Shown in pieces: positions 8,096-15,903 of a DNA stretch of 24,159 nucleotides. A program made the translations under genes and the position numbers. Origin of the DNA: a virus; the IMG/VR virus record IMGVR_UViG_3300017782_000216, positions 1 through 24,159 of that record; one strand, given 5' to 3'. The stretch's first letter is position 1, and each line of letters opens with the position of its first letter. The notes beneath the pieces were generated by a model. It was not told where the DNA came from, did not search any database, and saw only the letters and a list, made by a program, of their open reading frames with translations.

Positions 8096-8502
8096 TGGAA
8101 GTAGGAAAAGCCATATACGATATTTTAACAAATAACTCTCCAGTTAATACAATAATAGCTGGTTCTGTCTATCCGTCACGTTTAAAAATTACTAAAAACA
8201 GACCTAGTTTGCCTTATATTGTTTATCAAGTAGTATCTGATTTACCTACCATAGTGAAAAACAATGCATCTACTTATGATTATGTAACTGTACAGATTAC
8301 TTTAGTAGCTAACAATTATGAAGATATTATTGATTTGAGCGGTAAGGTTAGAACCGCTTTAGATTATGTAAGTGGAACGTTTCAGGGTGTGGTAGTTGAT
8401 AAAATATTTTTTCAAAATAGCAACGAAATTTTTAACGATACGTCTGGAGTGAGTGGTATCTATCAAATATCACATGACTATCAGTTTAATATAAATAGAT
8501 AA
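8095..8502 (+). CDS. Tail completion protein, DUF3168/gp17-like
   Basis: This 135-residue protein has the DUF3168 layout: an N-terminal helix (VGKAIYDILTNN), a VYPSRLKI strand, then PSLPYIVYQVVS. A central TVQITLVANNYEDIIDLSGKVRTAL segment and a C-terminal strand with YQISHDYQFNI follow. SPP1 gp17-type proteins sit at the top of the tail tube and join it to the head. It is the last gene of the four-gene joining cassette. Confidence 0.82.
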   Translation: MEVGKAIYDILTNNSPVNTIIAGSVYPSRLKITKNRPSLPYIVYQVVSDLPTIVKNNASTYDYVTVQITLVANNYEDIIDLSGKVRTALDYVSGTFQGVVVDKIFFQNSNEIFNDTSGVSGIYQISHDYQFNINR

Positions 8503-8519
8503 TATATAAAATAATAGAT

Positions 8520-8678
8520 ATGTATAAAATAAAGTTAAAAAAAGATATTACTTTTAGAGGAGTCGATTATAAAAAAGGCGAATCTTACACAGTAGGTATC
8601 AAAGAATATAGGGTCTTAAAGTCTTGGAAGGCTCTTGATAATAAAAAAGAAAGCAAGAAAGAAGATAATAACAAATAA
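8520..8678 (+). CDS. Small hypothetical protein (52 aa) before tail tube
   Basis: This short frame runs from an ATG at 8520 to TAA at 8678. It encodes 52 residues, with a compact N-terminal part (YKIKLKKDITFRGVDYKKGE) and a highly charged Lys/Glu/Asn C-terminus. It fits cleanly between the tail completion and tail tube genes, with 17 and 13 base gaps. The compact positional fit and lysine-rich coding suggest it is real. I do not recognise a family. Small proteins at this position are common in siphophages, but no function can be assigned. Confidence 0.65.
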   Translation: MYKIKLKKDITFRGVDYKKGESYTVGIKEYRVLKSWKALDNKKESKKEDNNK

Positions 8679-8691
8679 AAAATTTTAAACA

Positions 8692-9120
8692 ATGGCAATT
8701 TTCAATGGGACGAATCTAGTTTTAAAATTACAAGCTGCTACTGGTGCAGCAGATGAATTTAAATTAATGCATTCGCAAAACGTAAGTCTATCATATAATG
8801 TAGACACAATAGACATCACAAACAAAGATTCTAGTGGTAATAGAACTTTATTAGGCGGAACTAAAAGTTTTAGTTTAAGTGCTGACGGACTTATGGATTT
8901 CGTAAGTTCTGGAAGTACAACTGATGTTGACGAAATATTTACACAATCAAGAGATAGAGAGCCAGTAACTTTTACATTTGCACTAGCTACTCCAGCTGGT
9001 TACAAATATACTGGTTCTGGATTTATTACCTCTTTAGAGATTTCTGGCGGCACTGAAGACGCTCCAACTTATTCGGTATCTATCGAAGGGTCTGGAGATA
9101 TACTTCAAACGGCAGTATAA
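8692..9120 (+). CDS. Major tail tube protein
   Basis: This 142-residue protein should polymerise into the tail tube. The pattern is that of the TP901-1/Phage_tail_2-like tube proteins: MAIFNGTNLVLKL at the start, then SLSYNVDTIDITNKDSSG, GTKSFSLSADGLMDF, then a VTFTFA strand and a closing GFITSLEISGGTEDAPTYSVS strand. Its position before the tail chaperones and tape measure agrees. An unusual structured gap (9121-9209) follows. Confidence 0.9.
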   Translation: MAIFNGTNLVLKLQAATGAADEFKLMHSQNVSLSYNVDTIDITNKDSSGNRTLLGGTKSFSLSADGLMDFVSSGSTTDVDEIFTQSRDREPVTFTFALATPAGYKYTGSGFITSLEISGGTEDAPTYSVSIEGSGDILQTAV

Positions 9121-9125
9121 TGATT

Positions 9126-9204
9126 TTATCGTTGTTGAGGTTGGAGCTTAGTCTCCTCCTCTCCAATGATATATAACGATAATTAATAACGATAAAAACG
9201 ATAA
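9126..9204 (+). promoter_or_regulatory. Nested inverted repeats and three AACGATAA repeats before chaperone gene
   Basis: The gap holds an outer inverted repeat TTATCGTT (9126-9133) with AACGATAA (9175-9182). Inside it is an inner one, TTGGAG (9141-9146) with CTCCAA (9161-9166). AACGATAA then recurs at 9188-9195 and 9197-9204, just before the start at 9210. There is no T-run, so it is not a simple terminator. It may be an operator, an mRNA structure controlling tail-gene expression, or a processing site. Confidence 0.45.
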
Positions 9205-9209
9205 TAAAA

Positions 9210-9563
9210 ATGTACGAAGTAGTAATAATAAATAAAAAAGATTACCCTTGCCGATTTGGAATGAACTCTTTGAGAATGTTCTGTAAAGATACTGGGAGAA
9301 GTTTATCAGATTTAGATAGCTTAGGTGATGGAATGAGTTTAGACGATGCTTGTTATCTTATTTTAAATGGAATAAAAGATGGCTCTAGAGTAAGTGGTCA
9401 AGAATGTTCTTTAACTATTGATGATGTTGCTGACCTTTTAGACGAAGATTTTGATGCAATGAATAAAGTTCTTAATGTATTTACTGAGCAATTTTCATCT
9501 AAATTTAGTGACGAAAAAAAGCCGAAGGGAGCAGTCAAGAAGCTCCCGAAAGCAAAGAAGTAA
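9210..9563 (+). CDS. Tail assembly chaperone, short form (gpG-like)
   Basis: This is the shorter of two products expected from the tail chaperone locus; such proteins coat the tape measure during tail assembly and are absent from the virion. It has 117 residues. The N-terminal half resembles tail-chaperone proteins by position and by its acidic, helical composition (SLSDLDSLGDGMSLDD, DDVADLLDEDFDAMNKVLNVF), and the C-terminus is basic (KKPKGAVKKLPKAKK). Near its end lies A AAA AAG (9515-9521), in the correct zero frame for -1 slipping, followed by a stem-loop. Most ribosomes should terminate at 9563 to give this form. Confidence 0.85.
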   Translation: MYEVVIINKKDYPCRFGMNSLRMFCKDTGRSLSDLDSLGDGMSLDDACYLILNGIKDGSRVSGQECSLTIDDVADLLDEDFDAMNKVLNVFTEQFSSKFSDEKKPKGAVKKLPKAKK

Positions 9564-9892
9564 CTTGGAACGATTTAGAAGCCGTTGCTTATGGTTTAGG
9601 ATTGATGCCAGAAGAGTTTTGGGGATTAACATTTCATGAGTTCTTTTGTATTCAAAAGGGTAAAAATGATAGGTTCGAATTGTTGCAACGATATGAATGG
9701 GAGAGGGTAAGATGGTTAGCGACTTGCAACCTCCAACCGCATACAAAAAAAGGACAAAACTTAACCCCTCAAAAGCTTGTTAGGTTTGACTGGGAGAAAG
9801 GAGAAGAGATTAAAGATATTGAAAAACAAAAAAAGAAAGCTTTATACGTAGCTAAAAAATATGGTTTAATAAACAAAAAAAATGGCGACTAA
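9210..9892 (+). CDS. Tail assembly chaperone, -1 frameshift fusion (gpGT-like)
   Basis: A -1 slip at A AAA AAG (9515-9521) would join codons 1-104 of the short form to the overlapping frame, resuming at GCC (9521-9523) and running to 9892. The result is 227 residues, the last 123 new. That second frame is open through AEGSSQEAPESKEVTWNDLE and continues into LMPEEFWGLTFHEFF. The latter resembles the T-domain of lambda gpGT-like proteins, which binds the tape measure. The first possible start within the second frame is a TTG at 9602 with no leader of its own, so independent translation is unlikely. The fusion overlaps the tape measure gene by 11 bases. Confidence 0.8.
9515..9547 (+). promoter_or_regulatory. 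Programmed -1 frameshift signal
   Basis: The heptamer A AAA AAG lies at 9515-9521, with codon boundaries matching the X XXY YYZ rule in the upstream frame. After a 5-base spacer, a perfect 6-bp stem pairs GGGAGC (9527-9532) with GCTCCC (9542-9547) around a 9-base loop. Slippery site, spacer and stimulator are all present, and the -1 frame is open for 123 codons. Confidence 0.85.
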
Positions 9893-11750
9893 AACATTAT
9901 CCGTAAAATTAAGCTTAAATGATAAGCAATTTCAAACTAACCTTAGAAAGTCTACTAGGTCTTTACAGAAGTTTGGCAATAAACTCAAAAATGTAGGGGA
10001 TACTGTTGTTAAGAATTTTACTGTTCCAATGCTTGGAATAGGTGTTGCGGCTGTTAAAATGGCTTCTGATTTTGAGGAAGTTAGAGATAGGTTTGAAGTT
10101 GTTTTTAGTGACATATCTAAAGATGCAAATAAGACGGCTAAAGATTTAGCTGACGGCTTTAATTTAAGCGATAAGGAAGCCTTAGAATTACTAGGAAGCA
10201 CAGGAGACTTATTAGCTGGATTTGGTTTTACGCAAGTTGAAGCATTAGAGTTATCAAATAAGGTACAACAGTTAGCGGCTGACTTAGCTTCTTTTAATAA
10301 TTTTAGTGAAGGTGCTACTGGAGCAAGTAAAATATTAACTAAGGCTCTATTAGGAGAGAGAGATGCATTAGTTAGTTTAGGAATTAAAATAGCAGAAGAA
10401 GATTTAAAAAGCTATGCTTCAGCTCAAGGTTTAGTTTTTAAAGAACTTGACAGGGTCACTAAAGCACAATTGACTTTTGACTTAGCTTTAAAACAAAGTG
10501 CTAATGCTGTTGGTAATGTTAAAGACACATCAGAGTCTTTTGCTAATCAATTGAGAAAGTTACAAGCAGAATTAAAAAACGCAGGTGCAGAATTAGGCGT
10601 AGAACTTTTACCAGTTGCAAAATCTTTAGTTGGAGTTCTAACTGATTTAACAAAACTTACTAAACAATTTACTAGTGAACAAAAACAAGGTGCTATTGAA
10701 ACGGCTGGATATGTTTCTGGTTTAGCTTTATTTGTATCAATTGCTGGAAGATTAGTAACTGTATTTAGTAAAGTAAGAAAATTCTTTTTAGCTTCTTTAG
10801 TTCCTGCTATTCAATTATTTATTAAAGTTCTTGGAAACTTAACTCCTGCAGGTCGTATAATTACTGGCTTAATTACCGCCGCTAGTTTTATAGTAACACA
10901 TTGGGGATATGTTTCTGACGCTTTTACAGATTTAAAAGATAATATTTTAGGAGTTAAAGATGCTAAAGATGAACTAGAAAAAGGTTTAAATTTTGACATA
11001 CAAACTACTGGAGGAAATCCCCAAGACATTATAAATCGAATGATGGGAGGAGCTGTTAATCCAGTTAGTGGCAAACCTTTTATGACCCCTAAACCAGCAG
11101 TATCAACTAAAACAGATAAAGATTCACCATTACCATCATTAGAAGAGCTTGGAGTTGCCCCTATAAAAGCTTTAGCAGTTGCTTTGCCAAAAATAGGAGA
11201 AGGTTTTGAAATGGCTACTGTGGAAGCTAAAGGTTTAGTAGAAACTCTTACCCCAATGCAAGAGATGGTAAATACGATAGAAGATGCTTTTACTCAATTT
11301 GGTTCTAGTTTTGAAATGACTATGAGAAACGCAATGATGACAAGTGGCAACTTTTTAGATACTTTTATTGATGGTATTAAAGTCGCTATAAAACAACTAT
11401 TAGTTCAATTAGCAGTCACGGCATTTATTAATACTTTAATGGGTGGTACTAACGTTGGAAATTTATTAGGATCAGGAGGAGGAGTAGGTAATATTTTTGG
11501 AGATGCTTTAGGCAACGTTTTAGCTTTTGCCTCTGGAGGTTTAGTTAGTGGTCCTACATTAGGATTGATTGGAGAAGGTCCTGGAACAAGTATTAGTAAT
11601 CCTGAAGTAGTAGCTCCTTTAAATCAGTTAAAATCTATGATGGGAGGAGCTGGTGGCGGTGTTGAAGTATTTGGAAGAATAAGTGGTGCAGACATTTTAA
11701 TAAGTTCTGATCGAGCAAGAGATAATAGAAAACGTACAAGAGGATACTAA
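9882..11750 (+). CDS. Tape measure protein
   Basis: This 622-residue protein should set tail length and may be ejected with DNA. The N-terminal part (LSLNDKQFQTNLRKSTRSLQKFG) and the segment around SDFEEVRDRFEVVFSDIS, followed by long helical regions with DLASFNNFSEGATGASK and LLGERDALVSLGIKI, are characteristic. Hydrophobic stretches lie around residues 275-345. A Gly-rich, mobile C-terminal part (about 510-575) ends in the conserved-looking FASGGLVSGPTLGLIGEGP. By the usual rule of about 0.15 nm per residue, the tail would be roughly 90 nm, which is short. It overlaps the chaperone frame by 11 bases and the next gene by one. Confidence 0.93.
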   Translation: MATKTLSVKLSLNDKQFQTNLRKSTRSLQKFGNKLKNVGDTVVKNFTVPMLGIGVAAVKMASDFEEVRDRFEVVFSDISKDANKTAKDLADGFNLSDKEALELLGSTGDLLAGFGFTQVEALELSNKVQQLAADLASFNNFSEGATGASKILTKALLGERDALVSLGIKIAEEDLKSYASAQGLVFKELDRVTKAQLTFDLALKQSANAVGNVKDTSESFANQLRKLQAELKNAGAELGVELLPVAKSLVGVLTDLTKLTKQFTSEQKQGAIETAGYVSGLALFVSIAGRLVTVFSKVRKFFLASLVPAIQLFIKVLGNLTPAGRIITGLITAASFIVTHWGYVSDAFTDLKDNILGVKDAKDELEKGLNFDIQTTGGNPQDIINRMMGGAVNPVSGKPFMTPKPAVSTKTDKDSPLPSLEELGVAPIKALAVALPKIGEGFEMATVEAKGLVETLTPMQEMVNTIEDAFTQFGSSFEMTMRNAMMTSGNFLDTFIDGIKVAIKQLLVQLAVTAFINTLMGGTNVGNLLGSGGGVGNIFGDALGNVLAFASGGLVSGPTLGLIGEGPGTSISNPEVVAPLNQLKSMMGGAGGGVEVFGRISGADILISSDRARDNRKRTRGY

Positions 11751-13909
11751 TGGCGATAGTTAGCAGATTAACAAATGAGTTCACAAGTAATGCAAGTGTC
11801 ACTTATCAAGTAAGCGTAGTAGATACTGATTCTCCTTCTAGTGCTACTTCTGTTGTGAATTTAGGAGATAATGGATTTGATTTAACTTATCAAACAGATA
11901 CTGACGATAGGTTTACAGGTGTGATTCCTTCTGAAGTTGTTTTAGATGTTTTTGTGACTGTCGCTTTTGAACAAGCAATTATCAACGCTATTAGAATAGC
12001 TGACTATAAAAGGTTTCAACTAAAAATAGAAAAGAAAATATCAGGAGGTTCTTATGAATTATTCTGGATTGGAAACATTCTAAATGACATAAATGCTGAA
12101 CAAGACGAAGGTTTTCCGAGACGATTCACCTTAACTGCTATTTGTGGTCTATCACAACTATCAGAGATAACTTACACAGAAGATATTAATTATCTTGACA
12201 TTTCTACTTATGTCACTTTTGAACTTATTAGAAACGCTTTAAAACTTCAAATAGGAACTTCTGCAAACTGGGGAGGAAGTGATACTTATTTATATACTGT
12301 TGTTGATTGGACGAATGATTTAATCCCTAGAAGTAGTGGTGTTGATCCTTTAGGATATACTAGATTCAATCCTTTTGCCTTTGCTACTACTGATCCTGAT
12401 ACAGGTATTATTACAAGACAATCTGCATTTGAACTCCTTAACGGAATTTGCAAAGCTTGGGGAGCTAGATTGTTTCAATCTGATGGATACTGGCATTTTA
12501 TACAAGTTAATTCCTATCACTATATGGGAAGTGCTACTGATGTTTTTTTTAGAACATATAAAACGACAGGAACGATTTTTAATTTTGGAACTGTTGATTA
12601 TAGAAAAACTGAAGGAAGTACTTATACTAGATTAGCTGGAGCTACTTTTGACACTTTGCCAATACTTAGACAAGTAAGTGCGAAATATGATACTATAAAA
12701 GCTTTTGATTTGCCGTTTATCACTTATCAATATGGATCAGGTACGGAGACAGATTTCACTTCTTCTGATGGAAGTAAACCTATTATCACATGGAATGGAT
12801 ATATGAATGGACCAAACCCTGTTGACGCTACAAGTTATGGCATTGCTAATGGTGTGACGCAATGTTTAAAAATTAAACTCGGTGACGTTTCAGCAATTAC
12901 AGGAGGAACAATAAGTTTTAAAAGAGTCTTTAGTAATGCTTTTAATTTAACACAAGCTGACTTCGTTACTGCTAACTTTATGAATCAGTCTTTTGTCATT
13001 AAGCATTATATGAGATTGAGACTTGTAGGGAGTTCCGACACTAAAACTTGTTGTCCTGTTGGCAATGAATGTTCTCCCTGGGAAACGAATACCATTACAA
13101 CTAACTCTTTTAATTCTGCTCCTCAGTTTCCAATACCTTATACTCCTGGCTTTACATGGAATTTATTGATAAATAATTATAGTCCTATAAATAATGAAGA
13201 GTATTTAGTTGAGTTTGAAACTGATGAACTTCCTAATGATGGAACTTTGTTTTTAGATACTTTTTGCATAGTTACACGAAATGATTTAGATACGCCGACT
13301 GTATTAACAACAATCGGATCAAGTGATACTGGGGCGGATGAAATATTTATTTTTTCTAGACCAGATACTAACGATGAACAACACATTCAATATTATGTTA
13401 ATGGAGAAGCGGTTGCTGGTCAAATATTTGAAGCTACTAACACTCCTAGTGGAACTTTAATAGAGAATGGAACAGAGTATGAAGTAGGGGATTTATTTTT
13501 TGGAAGTGGTCCTGATGCAGCAGCAATAGGAAAAATAGAAAGTTATAACGGATCAGTCTGGAGTAATGCTACCAATGCAACTTGGGATTCTTATGGTAGT
13601 GGAACTGATTATAGGTTTACACAACTTTTGACTGAAGAAATTTTAAAAGGTCAAGACGAAGGAGCTGGTATTTTTAATGGATCAATTAAAATAAGAGACA
13701 CATCCGAACTAAATTATTTTAACAGTCTTTCGATAGATGGGAAATACTATTTGCCTTCTCAAATGTCTTTTAATGCTAATCATGATACATGGTCTGGAGA
13801 ATACTATGAAGTAATTGTAAACAGTAATACTCAAGGATTTTCTATTACAGACCTTCCTTTAGGCAAAGACGAAAATAAAAAAGTTGGAAAAAAGATAACA
13901 TCTTGGTAA
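11750..13909 (+). CDS. Large tail-tip / baseplate hub-like protein
   Basis: This 719-residue protein directly after the tape measure probably combines roles of distal tail and tail-associated proteins at the tail tip. The N-terminal 130 residues are beta-rich and include a pattern (VVNLGDNGFDLTYQTDTDDR, later FWIGNILNDINAEQDEGFPR) that resembles tail-tip proteins of Bacteroidota phages as I recall them. The middle has a segment with AFELLNGICKAWGARLFQSDGYWHF (around 222-250), typical of hub-like folds. A cysteine group (C434, C435, C441) is unusual in this protein and could bind metal or form a disulfide. The C-terminal part is Gly/Asn/Thr-rich. The functional assignment rests on position and composition. 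Confidence 0.7.
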   Translation: MAIVSRLTNEFTSNASVTYQVSVVDTDSPSSATSVVNLGDNGFDLTYQTDTDDRFTGVIPSEVVLDVFVTVAFEQAIINAIRIADYKRFQLKIEKKISGGSYELFWIGNILNDINAEQDEGFPRRFTLTAICGLSQLSEITYTEDINYLDISTYVTFELIRNALKLQIGTSANWGGSDTYLYTVVDWTNDLIPRSSGVDPLGYTRFNPFAFATTDPDTGIITRQSAFELLNGICKAWGARLFQSDGYWHFIQVNSYHYMGSATDVFFRTYKTTGTIFNFGTVDYRKTEGSTYTRLAGATFDTLPILRQVSAKYDTIKAFDLPFITYQYGSGTETDFTSSDGSKPIITWNGYMNGPNPVDATSYGIANGVTQCLKIKLGDVSAITGGTISFKRVFSNAFNLTQADFVTANFMNQSFVIKHYMRLRLVGSSDTKTCCPVGNECSPWETNTITTNSFNSAPQFPIPYTPGFTWNLLINNYSPINNEEYLVEFETDELPNDGTLFLDTFCIVTRNDLDTPTVLTTIGSSDTGADEIFIFSRPDTNDEQHIQYYVNGEAVAGQIFEATNTPSGTLIENGTEYEVGDLFFGSGPDAAAIGKIESYNGSVWSNATNATWDSYGSGTDYRFTQLLTEEILKGQDEGAGIFNGSIKIRDTSELNYFNSLSIDGKYYLPSQMSFNANHDTWSGEYYEVIVNSNTQGFSITDLPLGKDENKKVGKKITSW

Positions 13910-13910
13910 T

Positions 13911-14717
13911 ATGAGTCTATTAAATTATTTTAGAAATGAATCTGTCGCTACAATAGCTCAAGCTACTGATGACTTTACGATTACAGGTTTAGAAATTGAA
14001 ACGTGTCCAACTCGTATAGCAGAAACTGGGCAAAATTTAGTTATTATAAATAGATTAAATGGAGAACAATATCCACTTACTTTAACAGCTCCGTTAAAAG
14101 GAGGGGATACAAGTATTTCTTTTTCCTCTATTACTACTGATAGTCTTATATTAATTGGAAGTATAATAATATTTCCACAAAACGAAAAATGGGATAAAAT
14201 TACTAATACTTTCCATTCACGTCATGTAACTTTTAATTTTCCAGTAAATAGTAGAACTCGAACTAGAGACTTTTTTAGTTTACCTTATAATGATAATTTT
14301 ACTGTTGAAACTAGTGTCACAATAGCGGATGGAAGTAATTATGATAATTCTTGGGCTGCTCTGTATTCAATCCTAAATCAAACTGGTTCTAATTTTGTTA
14401 TCCATAAAATAAGAGGAAATGTAGTGACTGATTTAGCTAGTGGCGTTGTCACCAAATTGCAGTTCTGGAAAAAAGCTTTTACAGTTGGAGCTACTACACA
14501 GACAGCCATGAATTTAATAGATACGCAATCATTTACTTCAGTTGCGGATTTAGAACATGGATTTGAATATGACTCAGGAGATATAAGTGCGGCATCAAAT
14601 TCTAGTTTTGCGACTACTGACAATTTAATTCCTAGTATTAGTATGAATACAACTCCAGGAAGTGGAAATTTTTATGTTTACGCAAATATGGAAATAATTT
14701 ACTCAAATACACATTAA
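13911..14717 (+). CDS. Putative tail fibre / tail structural protein
   Basis: This 268-residue protein is Ser/Thr/Asn-rich and dominated by alternating beta-strand patterns, with no catalytic motif and no membrane segment. The first 100 residues include paired hydrophobic strands (ITGLEIE, LVIINRLNGEQYPL, DSLILIGSIIIFP). The C-terminus has GSGNFYVYANMEIIYS, like the end of a beta-sandwich or fibre head. It starts one base after the tail-tip stop, in the same tail operon. A receptor-binding or adhesion role is an inference from position and composition; I do not recognise a family. Confidence 0.55.
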   Translation: MSLLNYFRNESVATIAQATDDFTITGLEIETCPTRIAETGQNLVIINRLNGEQYPLTLTAPLKGGDTSISFSSITTDSLILIGSIIIFPQNEKWDKITNTFHSRHVTFNFPVNSRTRTRDFFSLPYNDNFTVETSVTIADGSNYDNSWAALYSILNQTGSNFVIHKIRGNVVTDLASGVVTKLQFWKKAFTVGATTQTAMNLIDTQSFTSVADLEHGFEYDSGDISAASNSSFATTDNLIPSISMNTTPGSGNFYVYANMEIIYSNTH

Positions 14718-14719
14718 AA

Positions 14720-14887
14720 ATGAAAAATCTCTTAAAAGAAACTCAAGACGTATTATTATTAAATGTAGGGACTTTTACTTTTGTATCTTTAGCTAATATT
14801 GAAATTTTATTAAAGATAGGATTGTTAATCTTAACAATAGTTTATACTGCGGATAAATATATTTACAATAGAAAAAAGCGTAAATAA
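14720..14887 (+). CDS. Small membrane protein (55 aa), lysis-associated candidate
   Basis: This short frame runs from an ATG at 14720 to TAA at 14887, ending in a TAATG overlap with the next start. The 55-residue product has a hydrophobic stretch of about 27 residues (roughly 16-43, containing EILLKIGLLILTIVYTADKY) and a basic C-terminus RKKRK. It could form one long or two short membrane helices. It begins the run of small membrane proteins ahead of the holin, so a holin, antiholin or envelope-related role is possible. Neither can be decided from sequence. Confidence 0.65.
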   Translation: MKNLLKETQDVLLLNVGTFTFVSLANIEILLKIGLLILTIVYTADKYIYNRKKRK

Positions 14888-15351
14888 TGGCAAAAGATAA
14901 TTATACAGATACTTCAATAAAAGATAAATATAAAGCTTTAATTAAAAAGCCTACTAGTGCTTTGCCTAAAATAACAGTAGACAGCACCGAAAAAAGAACG
15001 AGAGCTGAATTGTTAGACATTATAGAGGAGTTATTTACTTCTAGCAAAGATACTGCTAATAGTCTTAATGAGTTAAATCCTCCAATAAATAACGAAAATT
15101 TAAGAGCTATATTTCACATCTTAACTAAAAGTATTCATAATACAGAAGATGACGGCACGACAATAACAACAGCTCAGTCTAATGCCATAACTACTAATAC
15201 TGCTAAAGTAGGTCAAAACCTTACAACGGCAAATCACACTCTTGAATTTCAGGTTACTAATACTAGAGGACGTTATACTTTAGACATAATAGTAGTAGAT
15301 AATTCTGGAAGAAGTGCGGTAACTAAAACGGCATCAATAACACTTAATTAA
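14887..15351 (+). CDS. Tail fibre-associated protein with trimerisation-like repeat
   Basis: This 154-residue protein has a charged N-terminal half (residues 1-60), a helix with LLDIIEELFTS, then NENLRAIFHILTKS. The segment TTITTAQSNAITTNTAKVG (about 95-113) resembles the T/A/N-rich heptad-like repeats that form trimeric stalks in fibre proteins of Bacteroidota phages. The C-terminal 40 residues are beta-rich (LEFQVTNTRGRYTLDIIVVD). A structural role in the tail fibre is the best inference. It overlaps the preceding small membrane gene by one base. Confidence 0.5.
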   Translation: MAKDNYTDTSIKDKYKALIKKPTSALPKITVDSTEKRTRAELLDIIEELFTSSKDTANSLNELNPPINNENLRAIFHILTKSIHNTEDDGTTITTAQSNAITTNTAKVGQNLTTANHTLEFQVTNTRGRYTLDIIVVDNSGRSAVTKTASITLN

Positions 15352-15352
15352 A

Positions 15353-15469
15353 ATGGCAAAGAACGTATCTCGTACATTTATGAAGTCAGCTAAGAAAAAA
15401 AGAAAAGGTGTTCATTCTAAGAATACATCTAAGAAACAAAGAAAAAAACCCTCAAGAGGACAAGGATGA
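15353..15469 (+). CDS. Very basic 38-residue peptide
   Basis: A short frame from ATG 15353 to TGA 15469 encodes 38 residues, of which 15 are Lys or Arg. The core is KSAKKKRKGVHSKNTSKKQ and the end is PSRGQG. The stop overlaps the next start as ATGA, and it begins two bases after the preceding stop, so it fits the operon exactly. Similar lysine-rich peptides ending in RGQG occur near tail genes in marine phages, as I recall, but their role is not known to me. Binding to DNA, RNA or the negatively charged envelope is possible. Confidence 0.7.
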   Translation: MAKNVSRTFMKSAKKKRKGVHSKNTSKKQRKKPSRGQG

Positions 15470-15690
15470 ACAAAGATTTTACTTTAAGCATAGGGAATAT
15501 AATTTGGGTTATAGGTATTATCTTCACTATGGGAATAGCATACTCCCAAATAGGTCAACTAGGAGAAGATATTGTAGTGCTTGAAAAGAGGCTAGAGAAA
15601 AAGATTAAGGTTATAAATGAGAATGAAGATAGAATTGTAGAACTAGAAAAAGAACTAGCTACATATAAAAATTGTAAAAACCATAAATAA
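15466..15690 (+). CDS. Membrane-anchored coiled-coil protein, spanin-like candidate
   Basis: The 74-residue protein has one N-terminal membrane segment (about residues 6-27, with NIIWVIGIIFTMGIAYS). A charged heptad-like coiled coil follows (about 30-68, with VVLEKRLEKKIKVINENEDRIVELEKEL), and a single cysteine is at 70. This is the shape of Rz-type inner-membrane spanins, which link the membranes at the last step of lysis. No paired lipoprotein (o-spanin) is evident. A coiled-coil membrane protein with another role is the alternative. It directly abuts the next gene. Confidence 0.5.
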   Translation: MNKDFTLSIGNIIWVIGIIFTMGIAYSQIGQLGEDIVVLEKRLEKKIKVINENEDRIVELEKELATYKNCKNHK

Positions 15691-15903
15691 ATGGAAGAGA
15701 TACTAAAATTAATAGAACGATACGGATTAACTTTAATACTTTTAATCGGTGCTTTATATGCTTTATATAAATTTTTTGTATTTAGCATCTATGAAGTAAA
15801 AGGAGAGTTCTCTAAACACCATGAGAGAAACGCTAAAGACACGGCATACATCAAGGAAAAAATTAATATTATCCTGGAATTTATTAAGCAAAAGAATAAA
15901 TAA
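15691..15903 (+). CDS. Small membrane protein, BhlA/UviB-like holin candidate
   Basis: The 70-residue protein has a short N-terminal helix (MEEILKLIERYG), one membrane segment at about residues 11-33, and a charged helical tail that ends in lysines (FIKQKNK). This resembles small one-helix holins of the BhlA/UviB type, which have an N-terminal membrane helix and a basic amphipathic tail. It lies immediately before the DUF5675 gene, with a one-base overlap (TAATG). A second holin-type protein follows at 16369, so this one could be an antiholin. Confidence 0.5.
   Translation: MEEILKLIERYGLTLILLIGALYALYKFFVFSIYEVKGEFSKHHERNAKDTAYIKEKINIILEFIKQKNK

Noticed and set aside
9602-9892. Independent 96-residue gene starting at TTG 9602
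   Set aside because: The same frame is open back to the slippery site at 9521 and a frameshift signal is present, so the fusion explains it better.
496-11074. Minus-strand open frames of 62-92 codons inside the head and tail genes (for example 496-684, 9932-10201, 10811-11074)
   Set aside because: They lie opposite clear genes, have no leader or promoter, and their composition is that of reverse-complement shadows. Every confirmed gene is on the + strand.
12375-12635. 86-codon + strand frame inside the large tail-tip gene
   Set aside because: It is out of frame within a long, well-supported gene and consists mainly of leucine/isoleucine runs from the shifted frame.
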